Shown one piece after another: positions 45,595 through 57,402 of a DNA stretch of 64,000 nt. Below the pieces are notes generated by a model that searched no databases, was not told the DNA's origin, and worked only from the letters and a program-made list of their open reading frames with translations. The position numbers were made by a program, and so were the translations under genes. The stretch lies in the NCBI GenBank assembly GCA_026120185.1, contig JANUWF010002356.1:930001-994000 (forward strand). Direction: 5' to 3'. Position 1 is the first letter of the stretch. Each line of letters begins with the position of its first letter. The stretch comes from Voacanga thouarsii (Eukaryota > Streptophyta > Magnoliopsida > Gentianales > Apocynaceae).

Positions 45595-46709
45595 ATGGCT
45601 GCGTCAATCAATCTGATGCCTATTCTTGTTTCATTTTTGCTAATATTTGTTCTGTGTGCCTCTCAGGCCACATCCCGATCGTTGCAGGAAGCATCCATGA
45701 AGGACAGACATAAGCAGTGGATGGCTCAGCATGGACGAGTTTACATGGATGACGCAGAGAAGGCAATAAGGTACCAGATATTCAAGGAAAATGTGGAGTA
45801 CATCGAGTCCTCCAATAATGCTGGAACCAAATCTTACAAGCTAAGCATCAATGAGTTTGCTGATCTAACACCAGATGAGTTCCGGGCGTATCACACTGGC
45901 TATAAAATGTCTTCTTCTCTGAAGTCATCATCTAAGACAACATTGTTTCGTTACGAAAATGTTGCTTCTGTCCCCCTCAGCTTGGATTGGAGACTAAAGG
46001 GAGCTGTTACAGGAGTCAAGAACCAGGGAAATTGTGGTAAGCCAAGAAATCCCTCACTTTTATGGCATGATTGGAAGCATGCATCTCTAGTTCTTCTCTA
46101 ATATTAACCACCGACACAGGATCTTGCTGGGCATTTTCGGCTGTGGCAGCCGTAGAAGGAATCCATAAATTGAAAAATGGAACTCTGATTTCACTATCCG
46201 AGCAAGAACTGGTGGACTGCGACACCAGAGCCTTCGGCTGTAGGGGCGCAAAAGCCATCGAGGATGCATTCGAGTTCATCATCAGTAACCATGGCCTGGC
46301 CACGGAATCTGATTATCCTTACGTGGGAGTTGATGGCACTTGCAATAGAACGGAGGAGTCCATCCATGCAGCCAACATTACAGGATATGAAAAAGTACCC
46401 AGAAATAACGAGTCAGCTCTGTTGAATGCCGCTGCAAATCAACCAGTATCTGTTACCATTGATGCTGCTGGGAGTGATTTTATGTTCTACTCTAGTGGTG
46501 TCTTCACTGGCAGATGCAGCACCTTCTTAGACCATGCTGTCGCCGTTGTCGGGTACGGAAAGGCCAATGATGGCATGAAGTATTGGTTGGTGAAGAATTC
46601 CTGGGGAACGAGTTGGGGCGAAGAAGGCTACATTCGAATGCAGAGAGATGTTGAGGCCAAGGAGGGTCTTTGTGGCATTGCCATGGATGCTTCTTATCCT
46701 TTCATTTGA
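45595..46709 (+). CDS. SAG39: Papain-like cysteine protease, SAG39 type, 343 aa
   Basis: Exons 45595-46036 and 46120-46709, joined in phase 1 across an 83-bp intron placed just before the catalytic Cys codon. Residues 1-27 look like a signal peptide. The I29 inhibitor prodomain has the ERFNIN pattern (from Glu55: [20 protein letters not shown]). The mature peptidase has Gln144, Cys150 (GSCWAF), His286 ([10 protein letters not shown]) and Asn307 (NSWG), a complete C1A active site. Family members are secreted or vacuolar endopeptidases induced in senescence. The usual GCNGG motif reads GCRGA at 188-191, a small departure near the active-site cleft. No granulin domain is present. The gene looks functional. 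Confidence 0.93.
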
Positions 46710-47941
46710 CATCAATTTCACATATAACTCCACTGAAGCAAGCTTTAACCTTCGATTAAGCATTTTGAGTGGAGTTTGATTGGTTTCCTTGAGGAAGTGG
46801 AAACATTTCTGGTGACTGATGCTCTCTTGCTTTTGTTATTTGAAGAGAAATAAGGATGATCTTTCCTTCGAGGAGGAAAGAAAGAAGGGATGATCCCTCA
46901 TATATGGTTGCAATAGTATATGTATCATGTTCTCCATTTGTGGTAAAAGAAGTCAAATATTGTCAAATAAACTTCTTTCTATATTTTAATCGCTAGGATA
47001 CTCTATTTCTTTTATATATAAACTTGGTATTAGTGCCATACAAAGGTTTTCTTAGCTTTCTTGTTAAAAGAAAAAGGAAGAACATCAATCCCCCCCCCCC
47101 CCAATTATTTCAATATCAAAATTGAATTTTAAGACGATCGAATGATTTAAAATAAATCACACGTACTAACTCAATCTTCTTATTTTATATTGACAAAAAT
47201 TTATGTATAATTTTATAATTAGTCCATATTACTTCATAATCTATTGTTGGCAGTCTAAGACTTTAGCCGGCCAATCGGTTGAGACGTGATTGTTTAGCAA
47301 GTTGAGGTCCTAAAATTAGAGAGCTCGATTAATACGAAATGAACCTTTTTAAGTTATGATGGAAACTAAAATGATAGCGATAACGATTCTCTACAAACTT
47401 AGAAGTCCAATTGATATTTCCGAGAATACAAGCAAATTTTCACAAACTGAGGGAGTTGTTTTGAGAATATGAAAAAATCAATAATGAAAATTCAACAAGA
47501 AAGTAAGGTAAAATTTAAACAAAACCTCCACAAAGTCGGTAAATAGAAAAGATGCTCATAAATTCCTTGAATGTCATATTGGATCCCCCTTTCTTCGTTG
47601 CTTCCCTGCTACTTTTAATTAGCCCAAAAGCCCACATTTACCACTTCCGCCATTTTCTGTTCATGCTTCTTCCCTCAATAATAATGGCAATCGTGGTGAA
47701 AAGAAGGACTCTTGACTTAGTAAAAAATCTGCTCATATCTCCAGACTTTTGGCCTTATCTTCTTTAGGTTCTAGTCCTTGAAAATTGGGTGCTAGTTTCC
47801 AGTTGATCCGCTAATCTGGTTTGGCAAGCATCCTCCTGGATGAGCTGGTCCTAGGTCAGCCGGTTGAGCCGTCTAGCCAGTCTTGGATTCTCTGTTGATC
47901 GGTTGCACACCTGTTCTAACATTTTTTTTCTTGTCAACACA
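46710..47941. other. Protease 3'-UTR and spacer before the retrotransposon block
   Basis: The 3'-UTR probably covers the first 250-300 bp. Beyond that the DNA is AT-rich with a C-run near 47090-47101. I see no gene. Confidence 0.6.
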
Positions 47942-47946
47942 TTGTC

Positions 47947-48119
47947 TGAAAAAAAAATACACAGTATAGAAAAGAAATATCTGTCCCCTATTTTTTCTCA
48001 TAGGGTTCTGAAGACTATTTATAAAGATGAGCTACAGTGTTACACATTGCAACTGAACAGAATTACATGGAGATCATGCACATGACTTTAGCCTAGAGAA
48101 TAGGTCAGGTTGTTTAACA
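47947..48119 (-). repeat. 3' LTR of the second copia element
   Basis: Starts TGAAAAAAAAATACAC and ends TGTTTAACA on the plus strand. It is 25 bp shorter than its partner because it lacks two small internal duplications. Confidence 0.9.
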
Positions 48120-48130
48120 TCTCCTCTCAA

Positions 48131-49503
48131 TCACAACGCAGTAGTAACCAGGTTGAGATTGTTTTTCAGGCTAATGAAGTGCTGAGTTATTAAAGCCTTT
48201 GTAAATGTATCAGCAACTTGATCTTGAGAGGAAATGAACCCGATTTCCAATAACTTGTGGGCTTCCCTTTCTCTGACAAAGTGTGAATCTATCTCGATGT
48301 GTTTAGTACGTGCATGAGAAACTGGGTTCGGTGTGAGATAAACCACCCCCAAGTTATCACACCATAGAACTGGGGACCTCTTCTAAGACATCTTCAACTC
48401 TTGTAGTAGTGACTATATATATCCATATAACCTCTGCTGTAACATTTACTAGAGATTTATACTCAAATTCTGTACTTGATCTGGATATAGTAGCTCGCTT
48501 TCTTGAACTCCATGAAATAAGATTTGGCCCAAAATACACTGTATAGCCACAAGTTGATCTTCTGTCATCACAGCAACCTGCCCAATCAGCATCAGAAAAA
48601 GCACTCAGCAAAGTTGAAGGAGATTTCTGAATCTTCAGTCCTACTGTAATGGTGAACTTGAGATATCTGATGATTCTCTTTACTGCAGCGATAAGCTGAC
48701 TGGTTGGAGCATGTAGATGTTGACAAACCTTGTTGACAGAATATGAAGTGTCTGGTCTGGTGAGTGTCAAGTACTGTAAAGCTCCAACTAGACTTCGATA
48801 TTTGGTGACTTCTTCTGTATTGAGAGAATCTCCTTCAATCTTAGACAGCTTCTCTGAACATTCATGGGAGTAGTGACTGGTTAGCAGTTGGTCATATTTG
48901 CCTTGTGAGGTAGATCTTTTATGTACTTACACTGTGTCAGTGTCAAGCCATCTTGTGTCCTCTTCACTTCAATTCCTAGAAAATAATGCAAATTTCCCAA
49001 ATATTCGACTGCAAAATCTTCTTTCAATTTCTTCAGTAGTATAGTAGTCGCATTAGAAGAACTACTAGCCACTATTATGTCATCAACATAAATCAGCATA
49101 TAAACAGTGGCTGTTTGGCTGTATAGATAAATAGAGATGTATTAGCCTTAGATGCCACAAACCCCAGCTGTTGTAGCTTACCACTGAGCCTTAAGTACTA
49201 AGCTCTATGAGCTTGTTTTAATCCATAGATGGCCTTGTCCAATTTACAGATATAATTAGGATGTTGAAAATCAACAAACCCAGGAGGTTACTTCATGTAC
49301 ACTTCCTCTTCTAAATACCCATGTAGAAAAGCATTTTGAATATCTAGTGGTTTGAGTTGCCATCCCCTTGACACAGCTATTGACAAAATAAGGCATATTG
49401 TAATAGGTTTAACTATAGGATTGAAAGTATCCTCATAGTCCAACCCATACTTTTGTTTGAAGCCTTTTACAACTAGCCGTGCCTTATCTTTCAATCTGAC
49501 CAT
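48131..49503 (-). pseudogene. Reverse transcriptase and RNase H remnant, copia 2
   Basis: Minus-strand pieces include [20 protein letters not shown] and [12 protein letters not shown] (fingers and palm), then LIYVDDIIVASSS with the YVDD motif, then [19 protein letters not shown] and the RNase H block with FSDADWAGC and [12 protein letters not shown]. The pieces fall in different frames (for example a break near 49100-49290). Confidence 0.88.
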
Positions 49504-49723
49504 CTACCTTCCTTTTGATTTTAAAGATCCATTTACAGTCAATGATATTGATGCCTGGCCTTGGTGGAGTTAGATGCCATGTGTTGTTCTTGACAAGAGC
49601 CATATACTCCTCACTCATAACTTACTTCCACTGTGGTTGCTGGAGAGCCTCAAACTGGTCCACTGGTTTAGTGTCTACTATGGTGTTGAATGCCTTCTTG
49701 TATAGAACTGTGCCATCATTGAA

Positions 49724-51223
49724 CTACCTAGGTTGCATAATGTTATCATGGACCTTTGTTCTTATTGGGTGTCTGCGGGTTGAAGGTTGTGTTGGGACTA
49801 TAGTGCTACTTGAACCTGTAGGACTCTCAGCAGGAACCTGATATTCAGAATCGGATAGTCCCTCTTGTTGAGATGGAGCTATAGAGTCAAGGTTAGCAAC
49901 AACGGCAGATTCACTATAATCCATATGGTCAGACTCAGGGGAAGGACAAAATGGAGTATGTGTATGAAGAAGAACAGGAAGTAAGAGAGAAGAAGGAGTG
50001 AGACTGGTAAAAGGATTTCTGTCATATTGAAAAGGAAAAGAGCGTTCATCAAATATGACATTTTTAGAGATATAAACTCTGCCAGTTACTAGATTTAAGC
50101 CTTTATAACCTTTGTGAAGAGGGCTATAACCAAGAAACACACATTTAGTGGATCTAAACTGAAGTTTATGTGTGTTATAAGGTTGTAAATGTGGCCAGCA
50201 AGCACACCCAAAGGTTTTCAAAAAATTGTAATTGGGTTTGATGCCTAACAATCGTTCTAAAGGAGTGTAGTGAGCTATAACCTTCCTGGAAGTCAGTTGA
50301 TCAAGAAACAAGCTGTTTAAATAGCTTCATCCCAAAATTTCAGAGGCATAGAAGCATATGCTAAGAGAGATAAAGCAGTTTCAATCAAATGTCTATGTTT
50401 TCTTTCAGCGATGCCGTTTTGTTGATGTGTGTGAGGACAAGATACATGATGAGTGATGTCATTTTGTTTGAGAAAAGAATTCAATTTTTGATATTCGCCT
50501 CCCCAATTAGTTTGCATACACAAGATTTTCTTGTTTAACATATGCTCAACATGAGATTGAAATTGTAAGAAAACTTGAAAAACATCACTTTTATTTTTGA
50601 GAAGATACACCTATGTAAATTTACTATAGTCATCAATGAAACTTACATAGTGCTTGTACCCTCCTACAGTTACTTGAGCAGGTCCCCATCCATCTGAGTG
50701 AAAGGGGTTTAAAGGAGCTGTTGAACTATTGATAGAGTTAGAGAAAGGAATTTAAAGGAGCTGCTGAACTATTGATAGAGTTAGAGAAAGGAAGTTGATG
50801 ACTTTTGCCTTTCTGACAAGAGTCACAGACAGAATTATTGAATTTCGAAAAACATAACAAATTGTTGAACCAAACCACTTGCTAAACTATGGCAAGTGAG
50901 CGGTGACCAAGCTTACATTGCCAGTCTTCATAGGTGATCTTGGCATTATAGATTTGTTTAGTGGATGGAGATGAAATAGAGTAAAGACCACCTTCACTTT
51001 TGCCTTTAAGAAGAAGTTTCTTGGTTGCTTGATCCTTTATAAGAAAGAAAGTAGGGTGAAACTCAAAGGAAACATTATTATTAGTGGCAAATCTATGAAC
51101 AGCACACAAATTTTTGTTAATATGAGGAACATGTAAGATATTGTTGAGATGTAAAGCACGGTGAGAAATAGGAACATAAGATTGACTAATATGGGTTATA
51201 GACAAACCTGCTCCGTTTGCCAC
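49724..51223 (-). pseudogene. Integrase remnant, copia 2
   Basis: The gag-pre-integrase region (HINKNLCAVHRFATNNNVSF) is at the right. The core shows QTNWGGEYQKLN and HTHQQNGIAERKHRH, and the C-terminal part shows TFGCACWPHL and FLGYSPLHKGYKG. A stop or shift separates the 50317-50610 and 49724-50311 frames. The normal D of the first motif was not located. Confidence 0.85.
50708..50793. repeat. 43-bp tandem duplication within copia 2
   Basis: TTTAAAGGAGCTG(T/C)TGAACT... occurs at 50708 and at 50751 with one or two differences. The duplication falls in the integrase region and adds to its disruption. Confidence 0.85.
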
Positions 51224-51400
51224 TTGGACCTTGTCCTTACCTTAGTATTTTTCCTTCAGTGTAAGCTTGTCCAGCTCCTTTGTGAGGTGATCAATAGCCT
51301 CGGAGTCCACATATCAGTCTGTGTTGATATTATATAAGGTTATCTCCGCAGCAACCGCCACTTGATCTTGATCAGCTTGATATGACTGGTCAAAACGATA

Positions 51401-52280
51401 CTAGCAGTTAAGTGTTGTATGTCTAACCTTGCCACATACTTGACAAGTTGGATTCTTATCACCAGTGTCTTGCTTGCCACCATTCCTTGGGCCATTGCTT
51501 TTGCCAAGACCACGTGCACAGCTGTGTGATGAAAACAATCCTTCACCCTTGTTGCTTTTATAAGCATTGTTGGTGGTAATCTCAAAGACGGTGTTGTTGT
51601 GCTCTAGACGAGTTTTGTAGCTCAAAAGGTGAGCATATACATTAGTAAGATTGATAGGATCAGTTCTGGTGCTGATAGACATCACCAGGAGGTCAAATTC
51701 TGACCTAAGGCTAACCAGGATGTATGTAACGACCTTATCATCTTGGAGAGGTTGTCCAATAACCACCAGTGTGTCAGCAAGGCATTTCACCTTGTGAAAG
51801 TAGTCTGACATAGGCATCTCTTTTTTCTAGATAGTGGACAGCTGGATCTTCAACTGCATGATGCGAGCTTTGGATTTGGAAGAGAAGGATCGCTCCAGAG
51901 AAGACCAAACTTTATACGAAGTCGTTAGAAATAGCACCTAAGATAAGATCTCTTTCGAGAGAGATGCGAGTAGAGCACTCAGAACCATTTGGTCCTGCTG
52001 CATCCACTTCTGATACTCAGGATTTTCAACCAGAGTAGCGCAAGTGTCAGAGCTTTGAGCGATCATCCTTACAGGAACCTGTACTATTCCATCTGCATAG
52101 CCGAGTAGTTGTTGGCTGCAAAGGTATGAAATCATTTGGGCCTTCCATAATAGGTAGTTATCACGAGTGAGTTTGATGTTTATGAGATGGCCAAAAGATA
52201 GTATGGGTATTAGACTGGTAGGGCTAGGAAAAAGTCCAGTACTCGTGAGACTTGGCTAGAAAAGGAAGAATTAGTCATCT
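51401..52280 (-). pseudogene. Gag remnant, copia 2
   Basis: The minus strand holds the UBN2-like copia Gag, with MPMSDYFHKVKCLADTL and LTNVYAHLLSYKTRLE. A complete zinc knuckle, CQVCGKVRHTTLNC (CX2CX4HX4C), is at the left end. Upstream frames toward 52280 are broken by stops. Confidence 0.8.
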
Positions 52281-52308
52281 CTTGTGGAGTTGTATGGCTC
52301 TAATACCA

Positions 52309-52506
52309 TGAAAAAATACACTGTATAGAAAAGAAATATCTATGTCCCCTATTTTTTCTCACAGGGTTCAGAAGACAATTTATAAAGATGAGTTGCAGTG
52401 TTGCACATTACAACTGAATAGAATTACATGGAGATCATGGAGATCATGCACATAGTTTTAGCCTAGAGAATAGGTCAGCCTAAAGAATAGGTCAAGTTGT
52501 TTAACA
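52309..52506 (-). repeat. 5' LTR of the second copia element
   Basis: Carries short internal duplications (GAGATCATG repeated, AATAGGTCA repeated) that account for its greater length. Confidence 0.9.
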
Positions 52507-52690
52507 TTGTCCCCTTTTTCTTTTTTGGGGATAGCTGAGCCCAGAGAACAAAAAGTCTCTTCCATTTTCTTTATCATTTGAATTTTGAAAAACTCTCTTG
52601 ATTTCCTTTAATCTCATCTTCTTCTTTCTATCTTTTCAAAAACCCTAACTACACGGATCTTCTCAAATTATTTTCCTTCCTCCTTCGAAA

Positions 52691-53374
52691 ATGTCTAGTA
52701 CTACCGATTCCTCCTCTAACCTAGCCGACCGAGGACTTTCTGAAAAACCCCTAGAAACATCTTCCAACCAATGCACTTTGATATGCTTTTCTGAAATTGA
52801 AAATTGGTGCAAATTGTGGCCTTCATTATCCTTTAATGGCAACTCAACAACCTGGTCATAATTCATCAAACCTAAAGGATTTAACCTTCTCTTCAACAAA
52901 TCTAAATGGAACTCTAATATCTAGCCACCAAAATTTAGGAGTTGGCTATATGACCTAGATGATTTCAGTGGCTAGCTAAAAAGGGTTTCTACTTCCTTTA
53001 GTCACCAATGAAAGGTGTCAGGCATCTATGATGTGATTTATATATATGCTTTTGGCCATTGGCTTGATTGACCTCTCCTAAAGAGAGTGCTTTCATTATA
53101 GTCCCCTACAATCAATGGCTTCATTTTCCTTTTGAAATAGTAAGTCCGACCCTTCTAGATATTTTTACAATAATTAGCCTACTATTAGATGGTGAAGAAA
53201 TCCCAAACTATGATATTACCTCAATTCCAGATTACAATATTGCCTACAAGAATTTGACAGTATGCGATAAATTTGTAATAGTCAATAGGAAAACTGGTAT
53301 AGTAACTGAAGATAAACATGCTGCTTTTCATCTGTGTTGGGTTTGCAAATACATCATCTGCACTGCTTCTTTTA
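52691..53374 (+). pseudogene. Plant-mobile-domain-like pseudogene, truncated by an LTR
   Basis: The ATG at 52691 opens MSSTTDSSSNLADRGLSEKP and runs to a stop at 52859-52861. Similar-looking coding continues, with stops and shifts, to the frame from 53068 that reads FIIVPYNQWLHFPFEIVSPT followed by LLDIFTIISLLLDGEEI. The SPTLLD...GE pattern and the later EDKHAAFHLCWVCKYIICTA resemble the plant mobile domain (aminotransferase-like) found in host genes and in transposons. The coding sequence ends where the copia LTR begins at 53375. The rest, if it survives, would lie beyond the window. Family assignment is moderate. Confidence 0.55.
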
Positions 53375-55190
53375 TGAAGGTCGAAAATAGTAAAAATAAT
53401 CAAACCGAAAGTATGCTTACAAAACGAAAAATTTATCTTTTGTGTTTGGATAATCTTATTGGCACTGAAGAAGATGTCTGTACAAAGATGCTTGAAGCTA
53501 TTGGATCACGTCCTTATAAACGTCGACTTCATCTCATTCACCCGAAGCTTTTGAGCTTCCGAAATGGTCTCCTTTCCACTACAGTGAAAGGTTAAAGATG
53601 TTAGGTTTGCAATGCTTTTGGCTTTGTGATTTCTTATTCACAAACTTAGCTTCTGTGAAGCTATCCCACCAAACTACTTCAGCCTTGATTCCTTTTCTTC
53701 TTATTATGATCAATTCCCCGAGAGAGTGATACCAACCGCAGGAAAACAGAAAGCAATTATACTTTCTGTTATCCTTCTCGCAAAACAATTCGGGATCATC
53801 TCGTGTTGTTTTTATTTTTTATTTTATTTAATTAATTAATTTAATAATTAATAATTAATTTTTATTTTTTAAATTTTATTTTAACCTTAGTCTTATTCAT
53901 TGGGTCAGATAAAATTATTTAATCTTGGGCTTGAACATTCATAAATAATAATCTTAATTATTTATTTTTTAGAACTTTATTAAACAACCTAATAAATAAT
54001 TAATAAGTCCAAATAGATCAATATAAAATAACATGCATTTTATCTAGTTTATATCTAGATTAATTTTTTAATTATTCAATCTAGGCCTTGTGCCCTAAAT
54101 AATTAATTAACCAATTAAACTAGATAAAATATATACTCTCTCAGGTCATTTATTTTATTCTAGTCCAATAATAAATTAGACTACTTAAATAAAATAAAAT
54201 AAAAATCACAATTATCAAGACCAATTCCTTAACCCAAATCTGTCAGGATTTAAGGGCCATTCCGGGGACCAAAAGACATATCGCCTTGGCTATTAAAATG
54301 ATCAAAATACCTCTACTATAGAAATAGCTATATTTTGTATTTTAAATATTTCCTAATATCACCACAAGAAAATATTAACCCTAAAGATAATGCTGCGTTA
54401 GTAAAGTCTTCGACCTACAGGTGTAATAACTAAAATACCTTTCTACGCATTGTCGTGCATTTAGAGAGGATGAGTGTACTATCCAATGATTCACGACTCT
54501 TGGAGCATTTCTACTTTTTAAGGGAGCTACCCTAAAGTAAACATCCAAGTCATGTTCCCAGGGTCATTGGATAATTAGATCATTTGAATAGTTACAAGAG
54601 GCGATATAGCGTATAAGTTATCTTGTACTAAGTTTGTCTTAACTAACTAGTCACATATACCTAACATACAAATATATCGACTCTACGAAAGAATTTCAAC
54701 TACAGCATATCAAAGTATATGCTTCCAGTTTCGTCAGACCACCAACTCATACTCAAGCTGTAGATTATTAGTCCATGCTGTAGCAGTAATAGTTTAGGTT
54801 TCTTCTAAATAGTACTTTTAGAAACTACTGTTACAGGTCCTATTCTACGTATTCAAAATACGCTCATGCTAAGAAGTGAGTGGACTACTCACTAGCTAAA
54901 GGTAAGCCATTCCCTATTTGAAATTCATAACATAATAACTTAAACATTATGAGATTCTTATTCTCATCAATCGGTAAAGAACAAATATGTATGTATTAAG
55001 TAACCCATGATCCATACCTTACTGTGAAAGACCACTAATCACATGGATCACTTATTTAAACACAATGGGTCATTTCTAAATGAAAATTGTGTACAAATAA
55101 AATGTAAATTTACAAATAAATTTTGAGAATAAATTCTTTTATTAACAAATTACATCAAAAAAATTAGTTTAGATGGCATATATTCTAATA
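53375..55190 (-). repeat. 3' LTR of the third copia element, 1.8 kb
   Basis: On the minus strand it starts TATTAGAATATATGCC (first TG changed to TA) and ends GACCTTCA. Its first 1.3 kb resembles the solo LTR at 57403-59416 but its last 500 bp does not. Confidence 0.85.
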
Positions 55191-55249
55191 ATCTTCCACT
55201 TGCACTCTAAGACTAGGAAAGCCCGTAAGTGCCCACCCCTATGGAGTCT

Positions 55250-56700
55250 AAGTGTCTCTTGAAGACTCTCTCAGCCAAATGCTTAGTGAAGGGATCTGTT
55301 AGGTTGTTCTCTGAGACTATCTGTTCCATCACGATTTCTCGTCTCTAAATGAAATCCCGAATCAAGTGGTACTTTCTCTGGATGTACTTCCATTTCTTGT
55401 GGTTTTTGGGTTCTTTAGATTGCGAGACTGTTCCAGAGTTATCGCAATACACTACAATCAGTCTGTCCATGTGTGGCACGACTCCAAGTTCTGAAAGGAA
55501 CTTCCGGAGTCAGACTGCTTCATTGGATGCTTCCGAAGCTGTCATATACTCAGCTTCCATGGTTGAGTCAGCAATACAAGATTGCTTGATATTCCTCCAT
55601 GAAACAGCTTCTCCAAACAAGGTGAAGACATATCCACTAGTGGATTTTCTTTCATCTTTATCTGCCTAGAAATCTGAGTCTGTGTATCCAGTAGAAACCA
55701 AGTCATCAGCCCTGTAAACCAGCATATAATCTTTCGTACCATTGAGATACTTGAGAATATGCTTTACAGTTTGCTAATGAACCTCCCCAGGGTTTGACTG
55801 ATATCTGCTAACTAAGCCTACGGCAAAGTAGATATCTGGCCTAGTGCACAACATAGCGTACATGAGATTTCTCACAGCCGAAGCGTAGGAAATCCTATTC
55901 ATTCTGTCTTTTTCCTCTCGAGACTCAGGACAATCCTTAGAATAAAAAGACAACTCATGTCTGCAATGGATTAGAGCTCCCTTACATGAGTCCATGCAAA
56001 ACTCGGCCAACATCTTATCATTGTATGTCATTTGGGATAATCCTAACATTCTCTACTTTCTATTTCTAAGAAATTTAATCTCGAGAATGTAACTGGCTTC
56101 TCCCAAGTCCTTCATACTAAATTGACTAGACAACCAAACCTTAATACATGACAATGTCCCTACATCATTTCTAATGAGTAGAATGTCATCCATATATAGG
56201 ACAAGAAAAATCACATTTATACCTTTCAATTTCCTGTTCACGCATAGTTCATCTTCATTTTGAATGAAACTGTAAGACTTTATAGTCTCCTTAAAACGAA
56301 TGTTCCATATTCTAGATGTCTGCTTAAGTCCATAAATGAACTTCTTAAGTTTGCAAACCTTATGTTCCTACCCTTTAGCAATAAAACATTTCGATTGGGA
56401 CATATAGATGTCTTCGTTAAGATGGCCATTAAGAAATGCCATCTTGACATCCATCTGTCATATTTCATAGTCGTAATGACATGCAATGACAAGAAGGATA
56501 CGGATGGATTTAAGCATGGGTACCGGGGAAAATGCTTCATCATAATCGATTCTCTCTTTCTGAGTATACTCTTTCGCCATAAGCCTAGCTTTGAAGGTTT
56601 CCACATTCCCATCCGCTCTCTTTTTCTTCTTATATAACCACGTACACCCAATAGGTTTTATCCCTTCAGGTGAAACTGCAAGATAAACCTAATTGAAGTA
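55250..56700 (-). pseudogene. Reverse transcriptase and RNase H remnant, copia 3
   Basis: Minus-strand pieces include LVLYMDDILLIRNDVG (YMDD form of the polymerase motif), SSQFSMKDLGEASYILEIKF, RISYASAVRNLMYAMLCTRP and an RNase H stretch near 55300-55700. The pieces lie in separate frames. Confidence 0.85.
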
Positions 56701-57063
56701 CATAGACTCAATCTTGGCTTTCATTGCTTCATGCCATAGATCTGCATTGGTATCAGCAATAACTTTTTCGTATATAGTGGGATCTTGTTCCTGATGATTA
56801 GAGACTAGCTCGAAAGCCTCTCCTATCCATCTTTCTGGAACTCTAGATACCCTTCAACTACGACGAAGCTCCATTTGTATAGGTTCTTGAGGCTGTACTT
56901 CTTCTTGTTCTATAATTGGGTCTGAAGAAATTAATTCCAAAGATAACTTCTTCTCGAGTTCCAACCTTGTTGAACCTTTAGTGGAAGTACTTTGATCCTC
57001 CTCCAAGCACCTAGCATTGGTACTTATTAGTACTTTCTACTCCTTGGGATGATAAAAGTAATC

Positions 57064-57402
57064 TCATTTTGTCCCTTTTGGATACCCATCAAAGTAGCAT
57101 AATTCTGATCTTGGTTCTAACTTGTCTCCCTTGATCAGTACATAAGTTGGACAGCTCCATATTTTGAGATGATTTAGACTTGGTTTATGCCCAATCCATA
57201 TCTCATAGGTTGTCCTAGGTACTGACTTGGAAGACACCAAGTTCAGAATGTATGCTGCTATTTCTAAGGCATATCCCCAAAAAGAGACCGGAAGAATAGC
57301 ATGAGATATCATGCTTCGGATAATTTCTATTAATGTCATGTTCCTTCTCTCAGCTACTCCATTCTATTGGGGTGTACCTAGCGCAGAGTGTTGAGATACT
57401 AT
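57064..57402 (-). pseudogene. Integrase remnant, copia 3, part after the solo LTR
   Basis: Minus strand: a GVAER-type stretch containing a stop codon just before it, then IRSMISHAILPVSFWGYALE and KIWSCPTYVLIKGDKL, the end of the integrase core and its C-terminal region. It continues the integrase that is interrupted at 57403-59416. Confidence 0.8.

Larger units (their letters stand above)
47947..52506 (-). mobile_element. Ty1/copia LTR retrotransposon with 5-bp target duplication, 4.56 kb
   Basis: Short LTRs at 47947-48119 (173 bp) and 52309-52506 (198 bp) are flanked by a perfect TTGTC duplication (47942-47946 and 52507-52511). On the minus strand the primer-binding site after the right LTR reads TGGTATTAGAGCC, close to the tRNA-iMet complement, and a purine-rich TTGAGAGGAGA precedes the left LTR. 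Gag, protease, integrase, reverse transcriptase and RNase H follow in copia order. Frames are broken in several places, so it is probably inactive. Confidence 0.93.
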
